Origin: an uncultured Eubacteriaceae bacterium
Lineage (GTDB): Bacteria > Bacillota > Clostridia > Lachnospirales > CAG-274
Reading direction: 5' to 3'
DNA: 11,146 nucleotides
NCBI GenBank assembly: GCA_946534775.1
Contig: CAMNCZ010000012.1
Coordinates: 1-11,146, forward strand
In this document: positions 1-7,328 of the stretch, piece by piece
Numbering within the stretch: the stretch's first letter is position 1
Layout of the letters: each line of letters opens with the position of its first letter
Position numbers and translations under genes: made by a program
Notes under the pieces: model-generated
Told to the model about the DNA's origin: nothing
What the model saw: only the letters and a program-made list of their open reading frames with translations
Databases searched by the model: none

Positions 1-2
1 TA

Positions 3-1598
3 TTATTTTGCAAATGCATATTCGCCCATAAACAGTATTTCGCCTGTTTCTTCGTCCCTTATGATATAGCTGAACGGCTTATCTGCGATAAAATCCTTTA
101 TAACGGGCTTTTCGGGGTCCAATGCCGAAGTTGCCTCCATAATGACCGCCGTGACCGCAGCCGCCTCCGTGCCGTTTTCGTCAACCTCTATAAAGGTTTT
201 ATGCAGCACCTTGTCAACGAAAAATGCGTTTGTACCGCCTTGCAGCATACCCTTAAAATTCGCCGTACCGGGTACAAATGCCTGCTCGATACCGAGTTTA
301 TTAAGCATATCGTTAAGTTCAACGGAATACTCGACCTTGAATTTCGGCATTTTTATATGCACTTTTTTGTTTTCCATTTTGTTGATATACGATGTGATAT
401 TGACCCTTTTATCGTTTGAAAGCGCCACATACATTGCCGTACTTCCGCCGACATAAGGCATTTTTACGATTTGCAGGTCCTTATCCTCATAATACATAAA
501 GTCCTCGGTCTGTTCCATAAATTCAAGCGTCTGCTTTTCACCGTTTCTGTCGGTAAAATCGCCGTCACGGGTGAAATATTCGTCAAACTGCTGCGACCAT
601 TCCGCCTTGAAGTAAACCGCATTTACAAGTGCTGCAAGAAAGTCGGAACTGTTAATTATCTGCGGTATCTTACCGTTTGTCTTGTCGCTGCACCACTTGT
701 TTATGCGCTCTGCGCCGTCTTTCATCCCCACATTGTTTATCTCGGCATCATAAAACTTTTGCATTGCCTTGATATAATCATCCTTGAATTTTATATCACC
801 CGCTTTGTCCGTGTTGAGCCATACGCTGTTGGCCACGGAAAGCTGAGTTTTTTCGTGCTTTGCCTCAAAGTAGGAATATACATCATCATCTTCGGTCTTT
901 TCGTCGTCCGACTGCGCCTTGTATGTTTCTATAAGTTTCCGGGCGTAAGCGTTGTATGTCGCTATATCGCCAAGCCCCGCCGTTTTCGCTATCTCTGCCT
1001 GTGTTTCGCCGTCTGCGCCGTTTGCCGCAAGCGCAAGCGCCATTTTTATACTTAAAGGCGAGAACATATAGTTTTCGTTTGTCGGCATCATTTCATTCAT
1101 TTTAAATGCCATAGTATTGTCGGCTTTAAGGTCAGTCGTGTCTATATCGGGTGTTGTCACGTTTTCTTCACCGTCTTTCACATATACAGTCTTTGTTTCA
1201 CCGTCCCAATCCACCGAAAGCCCAAGGCCCTCGGATGCCGCACGCAGCGGAAGATAAAGTCTGTCGTTTATAAGCTGTGCGGGTACGTCCGTATCTGCTT
1301 TCACGGGCGGTGCAATACTGCTGTGGGGTGCGCCGATATAAACGCCGCCGTCCTTTGCATCTATCGTCATATATTTATCGCCGTTTACAAATATCGCTTC
1401 TTTGGTCTCCGCGTTCCATTTGACCGAATAGCCAAGCTGTTCAAACACACCGCGCAGGGGCACAAGTGTCCTGCCGCTTTCTATTACAGCATCCGTATCG
1501 ATAGGCACATCATTGACAACAACGCCTACCGTGTCCGCCGCATAGCAAACAGACGTCATCGCCAAAACAGCTGCCGCCGTAAGTAAAAATCTTTTCAT
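3..1598 (-). CDS. Secreted serpin with N-terminal copper-amine-oxidase-like stalk domain
   Basis: Probable exported serine (or cysteine) protease inhibitor of 531 residues. Residues 1-20 form a signal peptide (Lys-Arg, hydrophobic core, cleavage likely after CYA); there is no lipobox. Residues 25-141 hold two copies of the stalk pattern, R-T/L-x-V/L-P-L-R followed by E-x-L-G-x-x-V-x-W, as in the copper amine oxidase N-terminal-like family (PF07833) common in Clostridia surface proteins. Residues 158-531 are a complete serpin: NSVWLNT at 257, VNAVYFKAEW near 325, KMPKF at 416, VDKVLHKTFIEV at 461 and DKPFSYIIRD at 506. The hinge GTEAAAVTAV (476-485) is rich in small residues, as in inhibitory serpins that insert their loop. 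Counting P15 at G476 puts P1-P1' at T490-S491. An acidic stretch (231-239) looks like a surface insertion. The gene has its own promoter (1633-1661) and a G-rich ribosome site (AAAGGGGG, 7 bases before ATG). The stop codon lies at the window edge, so any terminator is not visible. Serpin identity is certain; the protease target is not. Confidence 0.95.
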   Translation of the reverse strand: MKRFLLTAAAVLAMTSVCYAADTVGVVVNDVPIDTDAVIESGRTLVPLRGVFEQLGYSVKWNAETKEAIFVNGDKYMTIDAKDGGVYIGAPHSSIAPPVKADTDVPAQLINDRLYLPLRAASEGLGLSVDWDGETKTVYVKDGEENVTTPDIDTTDLKADNTMAFKMNEMMPTNENYMFSPLSIKMALALAANGADGETQAEIAKTAGLGDIATYNAYARKLIETYKAQSDDEKTEDDDVYSYFEAKHEKTQLSVANSVWLNTDKAGDIKFKDDYIKAMQKFYDAEINNVGMKDGAERINKWCSDKTNGKIPQIINSSDFLAALVNAVYFKAEWSQQFDEYFTRDGDFTDRNGEKQTLEFMEQTEDFMYYEDKDLQIVKMPYVGGSTAMYVALSNDKRVNITSYINKMENKKVHIKMPKFKVEYSVELNDMLNKLGIEQAFVPGTANFKGMLQGGTNAFFVDKVLHKTFIEVDENGTEAAAVTAVIMEATSALDPEKPVIKDFIADKPFSYIIRDEETGEILFMGEYAFAK

Positions 1599-1632
1599 AT
1601 TTCATCCCCCTTTTAAGGATAGTTATATGATT

Positions 1633-1661
1633 AATATACCATATCAGTCATTATAAGTCAA
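1633..1661 (-). promoter_or_regulatory. Sigma-A-type promoter of the serpin gene
   Basis: On the minus strand, TTGACT (1656-1661) and TATATT (1633-1638) are separated by 17 bases, and a TG one base before the -10 gives an extended -10 (TGGTATATT). Transcription should start near 1626, about 28 bases before the ATG. The two small genes just upstream show no terminator, so some read-through into the serpin is also possible. Confidence 0.75.
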
Positions 1662-1683
1662 TTTCAACAGTGCTACACTTATG

Positions 1684-1893
1684 TTACATAAAGGTTTCCA
1701 AGCCCTTTTCGGTAAGTTCAAGCGTGATATATGTCATATTTCTTTCCGATATCCCGATATACCCTTGTTTTGCAAGCGAATTTACCGCCATATTAAAATC
1801 GTGTACTTTATTTGCGGCAGGCAGTTTTATTTTACATTCTTCTCCACCCTCAAACGCCGCAAAAGCAAGGTCTAAAATTTCTTTTTCGGTCAT
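1684..1893 (-). CDS. Small winged-helix-like protein, coupled to the upstream gene
   Basis: Protein of 69 residues with no family I can name. An N-terminal helix (TEKEILDLAFAAF) is followed by a second helical part (about 33-44, MAVNSLAKQGY) and a beta-hairpin-like ending (SERNMTYITLELTEKGLETF). The pattern helix - LxxQGYI - hairpin - LTxKG is what the recognition helix and wing of small winged-helix proteins look like, but the protein is too short for a full domain and DNA binding is only a guess. Its ATG overlaps the TGA of the 97-residue gene by four bases (ATGA), and a strong ribosome site (AAGGAG, 1901-1906, spacing 7) lies inside that gene. The two are therefore translated together and probably act together. 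It is too short to be secure from composition alone, but start, ribosome site and overlap make it a real gene. Confidence 0.75.
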   Translation of the reverse strand: MTEKEILDLAFAAFEGGEECKIKLPAANKVHDFNMAVNSLAKQGYIGISERNMTYITLELTEKGLETFM

Positions 1894-2183
1894 GGTTTGT
1901 CTCCTTCCAATAAAGGATTGATTATTTTTGTTATTTCCGCATAGCCTATATAACGGCTGCCGTCATACATATCTATCTTTTTGCCGCACCACAAGCAATG
2001 AGGATAATATTCGGGTGATATAAATGCTATCATTCCTTTTGCGTTATTCGTTTCATCTGTATTAAAGTAATGATGTACACCCGTTGTCAGATAATTCTCT
2101 TTTATCAGATGTGAGGGTCTGTAACCCTCGTAAAGCTTTCTGTCTTTTTCAAAATGAAAGACAGCTTCTACATCATAAATCAT
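1890..2183 (-). CDS. Small stand-alone protein resembling EF-Tu domain III
   Basis: Protein of 97 residues. The order of landmarks follows the C-terminal beta-barrel (domain III) of elongation factor Tu: a start VEAVFHF where EF-Tu has a beta strand of the type AEVYVL; then GYRPSH (20-25) where EF-Tu has GYRPQF; then TTGV (33-36) where EF-Tu has the TGxV strand; a hydrophobic strand and proline (MIAFISP, 51-57) where EF-Tu has its IxxxPI strand; and finally YDGSRYIGYAEITKI (73-87) where EF-Tu has REGGRTVGAGVVTKI. There is no GTPase domain, so it cannot be an elongation factor. It could be a binding module or an orphan beta-barrel. A CxxC pair at 63-66 is not part of EF-Tu and might bind metal. 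Start ATG at 2183 has GAGGT 10 bases upstream. It is the first gene of a two-gene unit with the 69-residue protein. The resemblance is by eye; function is unknown. Confidence 0.8.
   Translation of the reverse strand: MIYDVEAVFHFEKDRKLYEGYRPSHLIKENYLTTGVHHYFNTDETNNAKGMIAFISPEYYPHCLWCGKKIDMYDGSRYIGYAEITKIINPLLEGDKP
1901..1906 (-). promoter_or_regulatory. Ribosome binding site for the 69-residue gene, inside the upstream coding sequence
   Basis: AAGGAG on the minus strand, 7 bases before the ATG at 1893. It lies within the last codons of the 97-residue gene and, with the ATGA overlap at 1890-1893, decides the start and indicates translational coupling. Confidence 0.8.
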
Positions 2184-2205
2184 ACCCGTTTTTACCTCGC
2201 GTATA

Positions 2206-2233
2206 GCTATATCCTATTTCAAGTATATGACAA
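2206..2233 (-). promoter_or_regulatory. Possible promoter for the two-gene EF-Tu-III-like unit
   Basis: TTGTCA (2228-2233) and TATAGC (2206-2211) on the minus strand, spacer 16. The -35 matches the consensus at five of six positions, the -10 at four. The 68-base gap downstream of the YoaK-like gene shows no T-run terminator, so the unit could also be read from further upstream. Confidence 0.35.
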
Positions 2234-2251
2234 TATAGCCCCAAATCCATA

Positions 2252-2968
2252 TCAATGTCCCCTCGGTTTTCTGTCCAACTGTCCTTTTTCGGTCTTTAAA
2301 TCGGCATAAAGCAGGTCGATAAAACCGATAAACAGTATCAGCGCAGCGCCCCATACGGCCCTGCCCATAAAAAGACGGCACATTACCGTGCTTATAACGC
2401 CGCCAAGCACAAACACCAAAAGCATAAGCGCGTGTCTTGAAAAGCGCATCAGACTTTCGGGTGTTTTGTGCTTCAGCCATTTTGTAAAATGTATACTTGT
2501 CTGACGAACGTGGTTTGTGCAGAAAGTGGTGGCCATAGGTATGCCCTGCGCCTGTCTGAATGTATTGTACTGCATAGAACAGATAAAATTTATTGCCACC
2601 TGCGATATCTGGTAAGGCGCGGTTTCGGGCAGAAAGCCAAGCAGAATTATGACAATTATCTCTATACCTATAAGCATAGTGTCCCAGCGCAGTATATTGG
2701 TTTTTTTCACCAAATTGGGCAATATTTCGGAAATTATGCTGCCCAGAAAATATGCGCTTATCGGTATAAGCAGATAGCCCGCTCTGCCCCAATCGGCATT
2801 GCCCAGCGCCATTGCAAGCAGCACAAAATTGCCTGTTTGCGCATTGCAGAACACGCCGCCGCGTATGCTGTAGGTAAAGGCGCCGAGATATCCCGCCGCT
2901 GTCATAAGTATCGCAAATATCCACCAGCGCTCACATTCCAAAAAACTTTTTTCTTCGTTTTGTTCCAT
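2252..2968 (-). CDS. YoaK/DUF1275 family integral membrane protein
   Basis: Membrane protein of 238 residues, of the usual length for the DUF1275 (YoaK) family. Family marks are GGVFCNAQTGN (37-47), after the first membrane helix, and QYNTFRQ (133-139) followed by ATTFCTNHVRQ (146-156). Hydrophobic segments lie at about 15-33, 44-56, 62-86, 97-113, 119-132, 177-199 and 203-221, giving six or seven membrane passes. The function of the family is not established; members are usually annotated as uncharacterised transport-like membrane proteins. The gene follows the terminator of the operon to its right, so it probably has its own promoter in the 95-base gap, although I see no convincing one. The ribosome site is weak (AGAG, 7 bases before ATG). 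A longer overlapping frame in the same place lacks any family motif and is a shadow. Confidence 0.9.
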   Translation of the reverse strand: MEQNEEKSFLECERWWIFAILMTAAGYLGAFTYSIRGGVFCNAQTGNFVLLAMALGNADWGRAGYLLIPISAYFLGSIISEILPNLVKKTNILRWDTMLIGIEIIVIILLGFLPETAPYQISQVAINFICSMQYNTFRQAQGIPMATTFCTNHVRQTSIHFTKWLKHKTPESLMRFSRHALMLLVFVLGGVISTVMCRLFMGRAVWGAALILFIGFIDLLYADLKTEKGQLDRKPRGH

Positions 2969-3012
2969 TTTTACGCTCTACCCTTTTTTGTTTATCAAAA
3001 TGCCCTTTAGTA

Positions 3013-3042
3013 CAAAAAGGCGCACCAAAATAAGGCGCGCCT
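3013..3042 (-). terminator. Intrinsic terminator of the rpiR-ispH operon
   Basis: On the minus strand, 21 bases after the stop of the IspH-S1 gene, AGGCGCGCC pairs with GGTGCGCCT (nine pairs, one of them G-U) around a seven-base loop, and the stem runs into a T tract (complement of 3014-3018). On the plus strand the hairpin is not followed by T residues, so it works in one direction only. It separates the housekeeping operon from the YoaK-like gene. Confidence 0.9.
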
Positions 3043-3063
3043 GTAATTGCGTTTTAAACGTGA

Positions 3064-5007
3064 TTATTCTTCTGCGGGAGTTTCTTCAGCGGGAGCCTCT
3101 GCCTTTTCGGGCTTGGGAAGAGTTTCCTTTATGCTGAGGCTGATCTTTTTGTTGTCAAGATCAAGTTCTGTTACCTTAGCGGTGATCTCCTGACCTATCG
3201 AAAGAACATCCTCGGGTTTTTCAACGCGCTCATAAGCGATCTGAGAAATATGAACAAGGCCGTCAATACCCTCTTCAAGTTCTACAAATGCGCCGAAAGG
3301 CACCATTCTTACAACCTTACCCGATACTACATTGCCAACAGCGTATTTTTCTGCTGCCGTTTTCCAAGGATCTGCATCAAGGTCTTTAAGTGAAAGACTG
3401 ATCTTGCCCTTTTCTGCATTTACATCAAGTACGGTAACTTTTACCTTGTCGCCCTCTTTTAATACATCCGAAACTTTCTTGACGCGACCCCAGCTCATTT
3501 CCGAAATGTGGATAAGGCCGTCAACGCCGCCCAGATCAACAAATGCACCAAAATCTACTATACGGCTTACCGTACCGTCGATCCTGTCACCTACATTGAT
3601 AGTTTCAAATACTGCTTTGCGCTTTTCATCGATCTCTTTCTGTGCAAGTGCCTTGCGGCCTGCAACTATCTTACGGCGCTTAACATTATCATATTCAAGA
3701 ATATTGAAATCAAGTTCCTGACCGATAAAGGATTTAAGATCTTCCACATATCTGTTGGAGATCTGAGAAGAAGGAACAAATACGCGGATACCGCTGATCA
3801 TAGCGATAAGACCGCCCTTGACCTGCTCGATGACCTTGCCCTTGATAACGCTGCCTTCGTTGTAAGCTGCTTCGATATCATCGTAGCCCTTAACAGCATC
3901 GATCTTCTTCTTTGACAGCTGAACAAAGCCCTCGCCGTCGTTAACCCTTACTACATAAACATCAATAACATCGCCTGCTTTTACAACATCGGCAGGGTCT
4001 ATGTTGGGATCATCCGAAAAATCACTGCGGCTGATAATGCCGTCTGATTTAAAGCTAAGATTTACAGATACATCACCTGTCTCGGATACGCCGATTACGG
4101 TACCCTTAACAATATCGCCTGTTCTTAAAGTCACGATAGACTCGTCAAGCATTTCCTCAAAAGATTTGTTTTCGTTTTCGCTCATAGTGTTTACAGCCTC
4201 CTTAATTATGGCAGGTGGTGTTGATGCACCTGCCGTTATACCAATTTTACCATACTTTAAAACAGATTTCAAGCCCAAATCTACAAATGTTTCACATAAA
4301 AATGTATTTTCACAATATTTTTTACTAATTTCGTACAATTTTCGGGTGTTTGAACTCTTTTTATCCCCCAAAATTATCATACACTCGACCTGCTTTGCAA
4401 TTTCCACAGCCTCATTCTGGCGCTCGGCAGTTGCAAGACATATAGTCCTGTTAAGCTCGATATCTGTTTTTTGTGATAAAATCTCCGCAATTTCGTCATA
4501 AATATCCGTCTGAAAAGTTGTCTGAGAGACAAGCGCATATCTTTTCCCCTCCTCGGGTACAAAAGCCTTTGCCTCTTCAATGCTTGAAATTATCAGGGCG
4601 GAGTTTTGGCACCAACCGTTTATACCCACCACCTCGGGGTGATCGGGGCTGCCCGTTATGATTATCTCCATACCCTTATTGTGCCTGTCCTCGACGATGC
4701 GGTGTATTTTTTTTACAAAAGGACAGGTGCAGTCAAAATATTCAAGCTGCTTTTCTTCAAGCTCGTTATATACCTTGGGCGGCACACCGTGGGAACGGAT
4801 TATTATCTTGCCGTCTTTCGGCGCTTCATCCAAACTTTCTATAACGTGAACGCCCTTATTTTCCAAATCGTTTATCACGTTTTTGTTATGTATTATAGGC
4901 CCGTAGGTATATAATTTTTTCTCCGACTCCGCCTTTTCATAGGCGGTTTTTACGGCGTTTTTCACACCGAAGCAAAACCCTGCGGACTTTGCAAGTATAA
5001 TTTCCAC
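3064..5007 (-). CDS. ispH: Bifunctional IspH (HMBPP reductase)-ribosomal protein S1 fusion
   Basis: Residues 1-275 are IspH, the [4Fe-4S] enzyme that reduces HMBPP to IPP and DMAPP in the last step of the MEP isoprenoid pathway. Three cluster cysteines are present: C12 (in AGFCFGV), C95 (in DCTCPFV) and C190 (in [10 protein letters not shown]). Substrate and proton-relay residues are seen too: H40, H123 and E125 (DHPE), and the SQTT motif at 161. Residues 295-630 carry four S1 RNA-binding domains starting near 297, 385, 472 and 557; the last two have the classic form DFGAFVDL / PFGAFVEL followed by DGLxHIS. An acidic, Pro/Ala/Glu-rich tail ends the protein. This architecture is common in Clostridia and annotated as a bifunctional protein; the S1 part probably binds mRNA or ribosomes. 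The start is GTG at 5007, supported by the IspH N-terminus ([15 protein letters not shown]) and AGTGG 6 bases upstream. It is 33 bases after the aroH-cmk stop and last in the operon. Confidence 0.97.
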   Translation of the reverse strand: MEIILAKSAGFCFGVKNAVKTAYEKAESEKKLYTYGPIIHNKNVINDLENKGVHVIESLDEAPKDGKIIIRSHGVPPKVYNELEEKQLEYFDCTCPFVKKIHRIVEDRHNKGMEIIITGSPDHPEVVGINGWCQNSALIISSIEEAKAFVPEEGKRYALVSQTTFQTDIYDEIAEILSQKTDIELNRTICLATAERQNEAVEIAKQVECMIILGDKKSSNTRKLYEISKKYCENTFLCETFVDLGLKSVLKYGKIGITAGASTPPAIIKEAVNTMSENENKSFEEMLDESIVTLRTGDIVKGTVIGVSETGDVSVNLSFKSDGIISRSDFSDDPNIDPADVVKAGDVIDVYVVRVNDGEGFVQLSKKKIDAVKGYDDIEAAYNEGSVIKGKVIEQVKGGLIAMISGIRVFVPSSQISNRYVEDLKSFIGQELDFNILEYDNVKRRKIVAGRKALAQKEIDEKRKAVFETINVGDRIDGTVSRIVDFGAFVDLGGVDGLIHISEMSWGRVKKVSDVLKEGDKVKVTVLDVNAEKGKISLSLKDLDADPWKTAAEKYAVGNVVSGKVVRMVPFGAFVELEEGIDGLVHISQIAYERVEKPEDVLSIGQEITAKVTELDLDNKKISLSIKETLPKPEKAEAPAEETPAEE

Positions 5008-5040
5008 TGTGTACCACTTCCCTTCGGGTTTATTGCAATA

Positions 5041-6072
5041 TTACAGCAAAGCCTCGCGGATAAGTTCCGCTATCTCCTGCTTTACCTGCACTATTTTCAT
5101 ACTTGTGGTGTCGATAATGACTGCATTTTCGGCAATGACCAAAGGATTTACCTTGCGCTCCTTATCCTGCTTGTCGCGTGCCATTATCTCGTCAAGCACC
5201 TTATAAAAATCGGCCTCTATGCCCTTTTGTGCCAATTCACCGCAGCGGCGCTTTGCACGTTCGGCAACATCGGCATCAAGATAAACTTTTACCTGTGCAT
5301 CGGGCAAAACATTGCTTCCGATATCGCGGCCGTCCATAATAACGTTGTTGTTTTTGGCGATCTCCCGCTGCAATTTTACAAGTATACGGCGAACCTCGGG
5401 TATTTTAGCTACAGCAGATGCCGCATCAGCCACTTCCTGCGTGCGGATATCGTCGGTGATATCGACCGCATCGGCAAAAATACGCTGTTTGCCGTCAATA
5501 TAGCAGATCTCCATATTTATCTTTTCGGCAAGTTCCGCCGCAAGTTCTGCATTTTGCGGGTCAATGCCGTTTTCAAGGCATTTGTAGCCTATACTTCTGT
5601 ACATTGCGCCCGTATCTACATATATAAAGCCCAATTCCGCCGCAAGTTCCTTTGCGACCGTGCTTTTGCCGCTGCCCGCCGGGCCGTCTATGGCAACAGC
5701 CACGTTTTTGCCCTTGCCCGCAATATCGGGGCGCAGCTTAACGGCATCTTTAAGATAAACAAACTGCACTTCTTTCTGTGTTTTTACGGTCTCGGCCTCT
5801 ACCTGTACGCGTATGCATTTTTCCAGGCTGTCCCTTACATACATTTCCTGCGCACACATCAAAGAAGCCTCCACAATGCCCAGTTCACGCGCCGCAACCG
5901 CGGGATATACCGCATCCAGATCGCGTGTGGCGGTAAACAAAACAGAAATAATATCTTCTATTTTAAGACCGTTTTGGTTTATTATCTCCTTTAATAAATT
6001 TCGTGTATTTACCAATATATCTTCGCGCGTGTTGGTATCAACAGTTATCGCGCCTCTTATACAGCATCTCAT
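5041..6072 (-). CDS. cmk: Chorismate mutase (AroH type)-cytidylate kinase fusion
   Basis: One 343-residue frame holds two enzymes. Residues 1-117 are an AroH-type chorismate mutase (chorismate to prephenate, for Phe/Tyr synthesis). It keeps the residues known from the Bacillus subtilis active site: R6 (R7 there), R62, C73, E76, R88 (in EKCIRV) and Y106. Residues 123-343 are a full CMP/dCMP kinase: P-loop GPAGSGKST (130-138), YVDTGAMYR (151-159), DGRDIGS (247-253), and the RR and ARDKQD stretches (275-276, 298-303) of the lid and C-terminal region. The linker is only about five residues (AGKGK) and there is no Met or ribosome site at the junction, so this is a true fusion and not two adjacent genes. 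AroH is a trimer with active sites at subunit interfaces, so the fusion would display three kinases around a mutase core (inference). Start ATG has AAAGGAG, which overlaps the stop of the flavoprotein gene, 7 bases upstream. Confidence 0.95.
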   Translation of the reverse strand: MRCCIRGAITVDTNTREDILVNTRNLLKEIINQNGLKIEDIISVLFTATRDLDAVYPAVAARELGIVEASLMCAQEMYVRDSLEKCIRVQVEAETVKTQKEVQFVYLKDAVKLRPDIAGKGKNVAVAIDGPAGSGKSTVAKELAAELGFIYVDTGAMYRSIGYKCLENGIDPQNAELAAELAEKINMEICYIDGKQRIFADAVDITDDIRTQEVADAASAVAKIPEVRRILVKLQREIAKNNNVIMDGRDIGSNVLPDAQVKVYLDADVAERAKRRCGELAQKGIEADFYKVLDEIMARDKQDKERKVNPLVIAENAVIIDTTSMKIVQVKQEIAELIREALL

Positions 6073-6079
6073 ATTATTG

Positions 6080-6086
6080 CTCCTTT
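6080..6086 (-). promoter_or_regulatory. Ribosome binding site of aroH-cmk overlapping the upstream stop codon
   Basis: AAAGGAG on the minus strand, 7 bases before the ATG at 6072. Its first bases are part of the TAA stop of the flavoprotein gene (6085-6087). The overlap ties translation of the two genes together and fixes the start of the fusion protein. Confidence 0.85.
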
Positions 6087-7308
6087 AAACATTATTCCCC
6101 GCCAAAAACGCCGTCGAAAACGCGATTTGCAGGTTAAAGCCGCCCGTAAAGGCATCTACATCTATCACTTCGCCGCAAAACAGCAGGCCTTCGATAAGTT
6201 TTGATCGCATAGTTGACGGGTCTATCTCGTCCACATCAACGCCGCCCGAGGTAACGACCGCCTCGTTAAAACCCGTCGGGCCTTCTATCGTCATTTTAAA
6301 GCCCTTTATCAGCTTTAAAATACGCTGTCGCTCCTCCCGCGTTATGCCGTTTACCTTTTTTTCGCCGTCAACGCCGCTTAAACGCACGATCACGGGTATC
6401 AATTTCTGCGGCAGCAGGTCGTTAAGTGCGTTTTTATAGGACTTGTTCGCGTACTTGGCAAAATCCTTTAAAAGCCTGTTGTCAAGTTCCTTTTCATCAA
6501 GTGCGGGTTTAAGGTCTATGACCAACTCCGCCCTGTCTTTTTCGCCTATTTTGTTTATATACGCGCTGCCCGTCAGCACCAGCGGCCCCGTCACGCCAAA
6601 ATGCGAAAACATCAGTTCGCCTTGGTCCTCATAAACGCTTTTGCCGTTTACAAGAAACTTTGCACCGACATTTTTAAGGCTTAGCCCCATCATTTCCGCG
6701 CAAAACTTTTCTTTTACCCTGAGAGGTACAAGCGAGGGATACAGCTTTGTCACATTATGCCCGCATTTTTTTGCGAACTTATAACCGTCACCGTCGGAAC
6801 CCGTGGAACGGTAACTCATACCGCCCGTTGCAATTATAACCGCATCGCAGCTTAATTTTTTTTCACCTGTATCAACGCCCGTGACTTTGCCGTTTTTTAT
6901 CAGCAGCCCCTTGACCTTTGTGTTGAGCATAACTTTCACGCCCCTATCGTCAAGGAAGCGTTTAAGCCCCTTTATAATATCGCTTGATTTATCGCTTACG
7001 GGAAAAACGCGGTTTCCCCTCTCGGTTTTAAGCGGTATGCCCATATTTTCAAAAAATGCCATAGTGTCCTGCGATGTAAAGCCGTAAAAAGCGCTGTACA
7101 TAAAATACGGATTTGTCACCGTATGGTTGATAAGCCCCTCGGGGTCTGTGTTATTGGTGACATTGCAGCGACCCTTGCCCGTTATAAAAAGCTTTTTGCC
7201 GAGTTTTTCGTTTTTTTCGACAAGCGTCACACTGCACCCGTTTTCGGCAGCCGTTCCCGCCGCCATCATACCCGCGGGACCGCCGCCTATAACGATAACT
7301 TTCTTCAT
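6085..7308 (-). CDS. HI0933/YhiN/BaiN-family FAD-dependent oxidoreductase
   Basis: Flavoprotein of 407 residues. The Rossmann FAD site is VIVIGGGPAGMMAA (4-17) with an acidic residue ending strand 2 (VEKNEKLGKK, 30-39), followed by the family mark TGKGRCNVTN (43-52). A second nucleotide motif, IIATGG, is at 158-163, and the signature CGEVIDVDAFTGGFNLQ (378-394) closes the FAD site. This is the family of HI0933 and E. coli YhiN, often labelled aminoacetone oxidase family or BaiN (a bile-acid reductase in one gut Clostridium). Substrate cannot be assigned from family membership; a bile-acid role should not be assumed, since the gene sits next to cmk in many Clostridia. The ribosome site is weak (AAAGAAAG). 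It begins 20 bases after the regulator gene and ends 12 bases before aroH-cmk, so it is in the middle of the operon. Confidence 0.93.
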   Translation of the reverse strand: MKKVIVIGGGPAGMMAAGTAAENGCSVTLVEKNEKLGKKLFITGKGRCNVTNNTDPEGLINHTVTNPYFMYSAFYGFTSQDTMAFFENMGIPLKTERGNRVFPVSDKSSDIIKGLKRFLDDRGVKVMLNTKVKGLLIKNGKVTGVDTGEKKLSCDAVIIATGGMSYRSTGSDGDGYKFAKKCGHNVTKLYPSLVPLRVKEKFCAEMMGLSLKNVGAKFLVNGKSVYEDQGELMFSHFGVTGPLVLTGSAYINKIGEKDRAELVIDLKPALDEKELDNRLLKDFAKYANKSYKNALNDLLPQKLIPVIVRLSGVDGEKKVNGITREERQRILKLIKGFKMTIEGPTGFNEAVVTSGGVDVDEIDPSTMRSKLIEGLLFCGEVIDVDAFTGGFNLQIAFSTAFLAGNNV

Positions 7309-7328
7309 AAAACCAAACTTTCTTTATT

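Noticed and set aside
471..1055. Plus-strand open frame of 194 codons
   Set aside because: It lies opposite the serpin gene, has no ribosome site or family motif, and its Cys/Tyr/Arg-rich make-up is that of a shadow frame.
2206..2246. Inverted repeat GCTATAT / ATATAGC after the YoaK-like gene as a terminator
   Set aside because: The seven-base AT-rich stem has a loop of about 21 bases and no T-run follows, so it is not a convincing terminator.
2214..2924. Minus-strand frame of 236 codons overlapping the YoaK-like gene
   Set aside because: It lacks hydrophobic segments and DUF1275 motifs; the other frame (2252-2968) has both.
2969..3012. Promoter for the YoaK-like gene
   Set aside because: TTGTAC and GATAAA are present but only 13 bases apart, too close for sigma-A recognition.
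5227..5994. Plus-strand open frame of 255 codons
   Set aside because: It is antisense to the AroH-Cmk coding region, rich in Cys, Phe and Tyr, with no recognisable motif; the minus-strand frame has full catalytic motifs.
6085..7308. Bile-acid reductase (BaiN) assignment for the flavoprotein
   Set aside because: The family is broad and the gene is in a housekeeping context with no other bile-acid genes; only the family name is supported.
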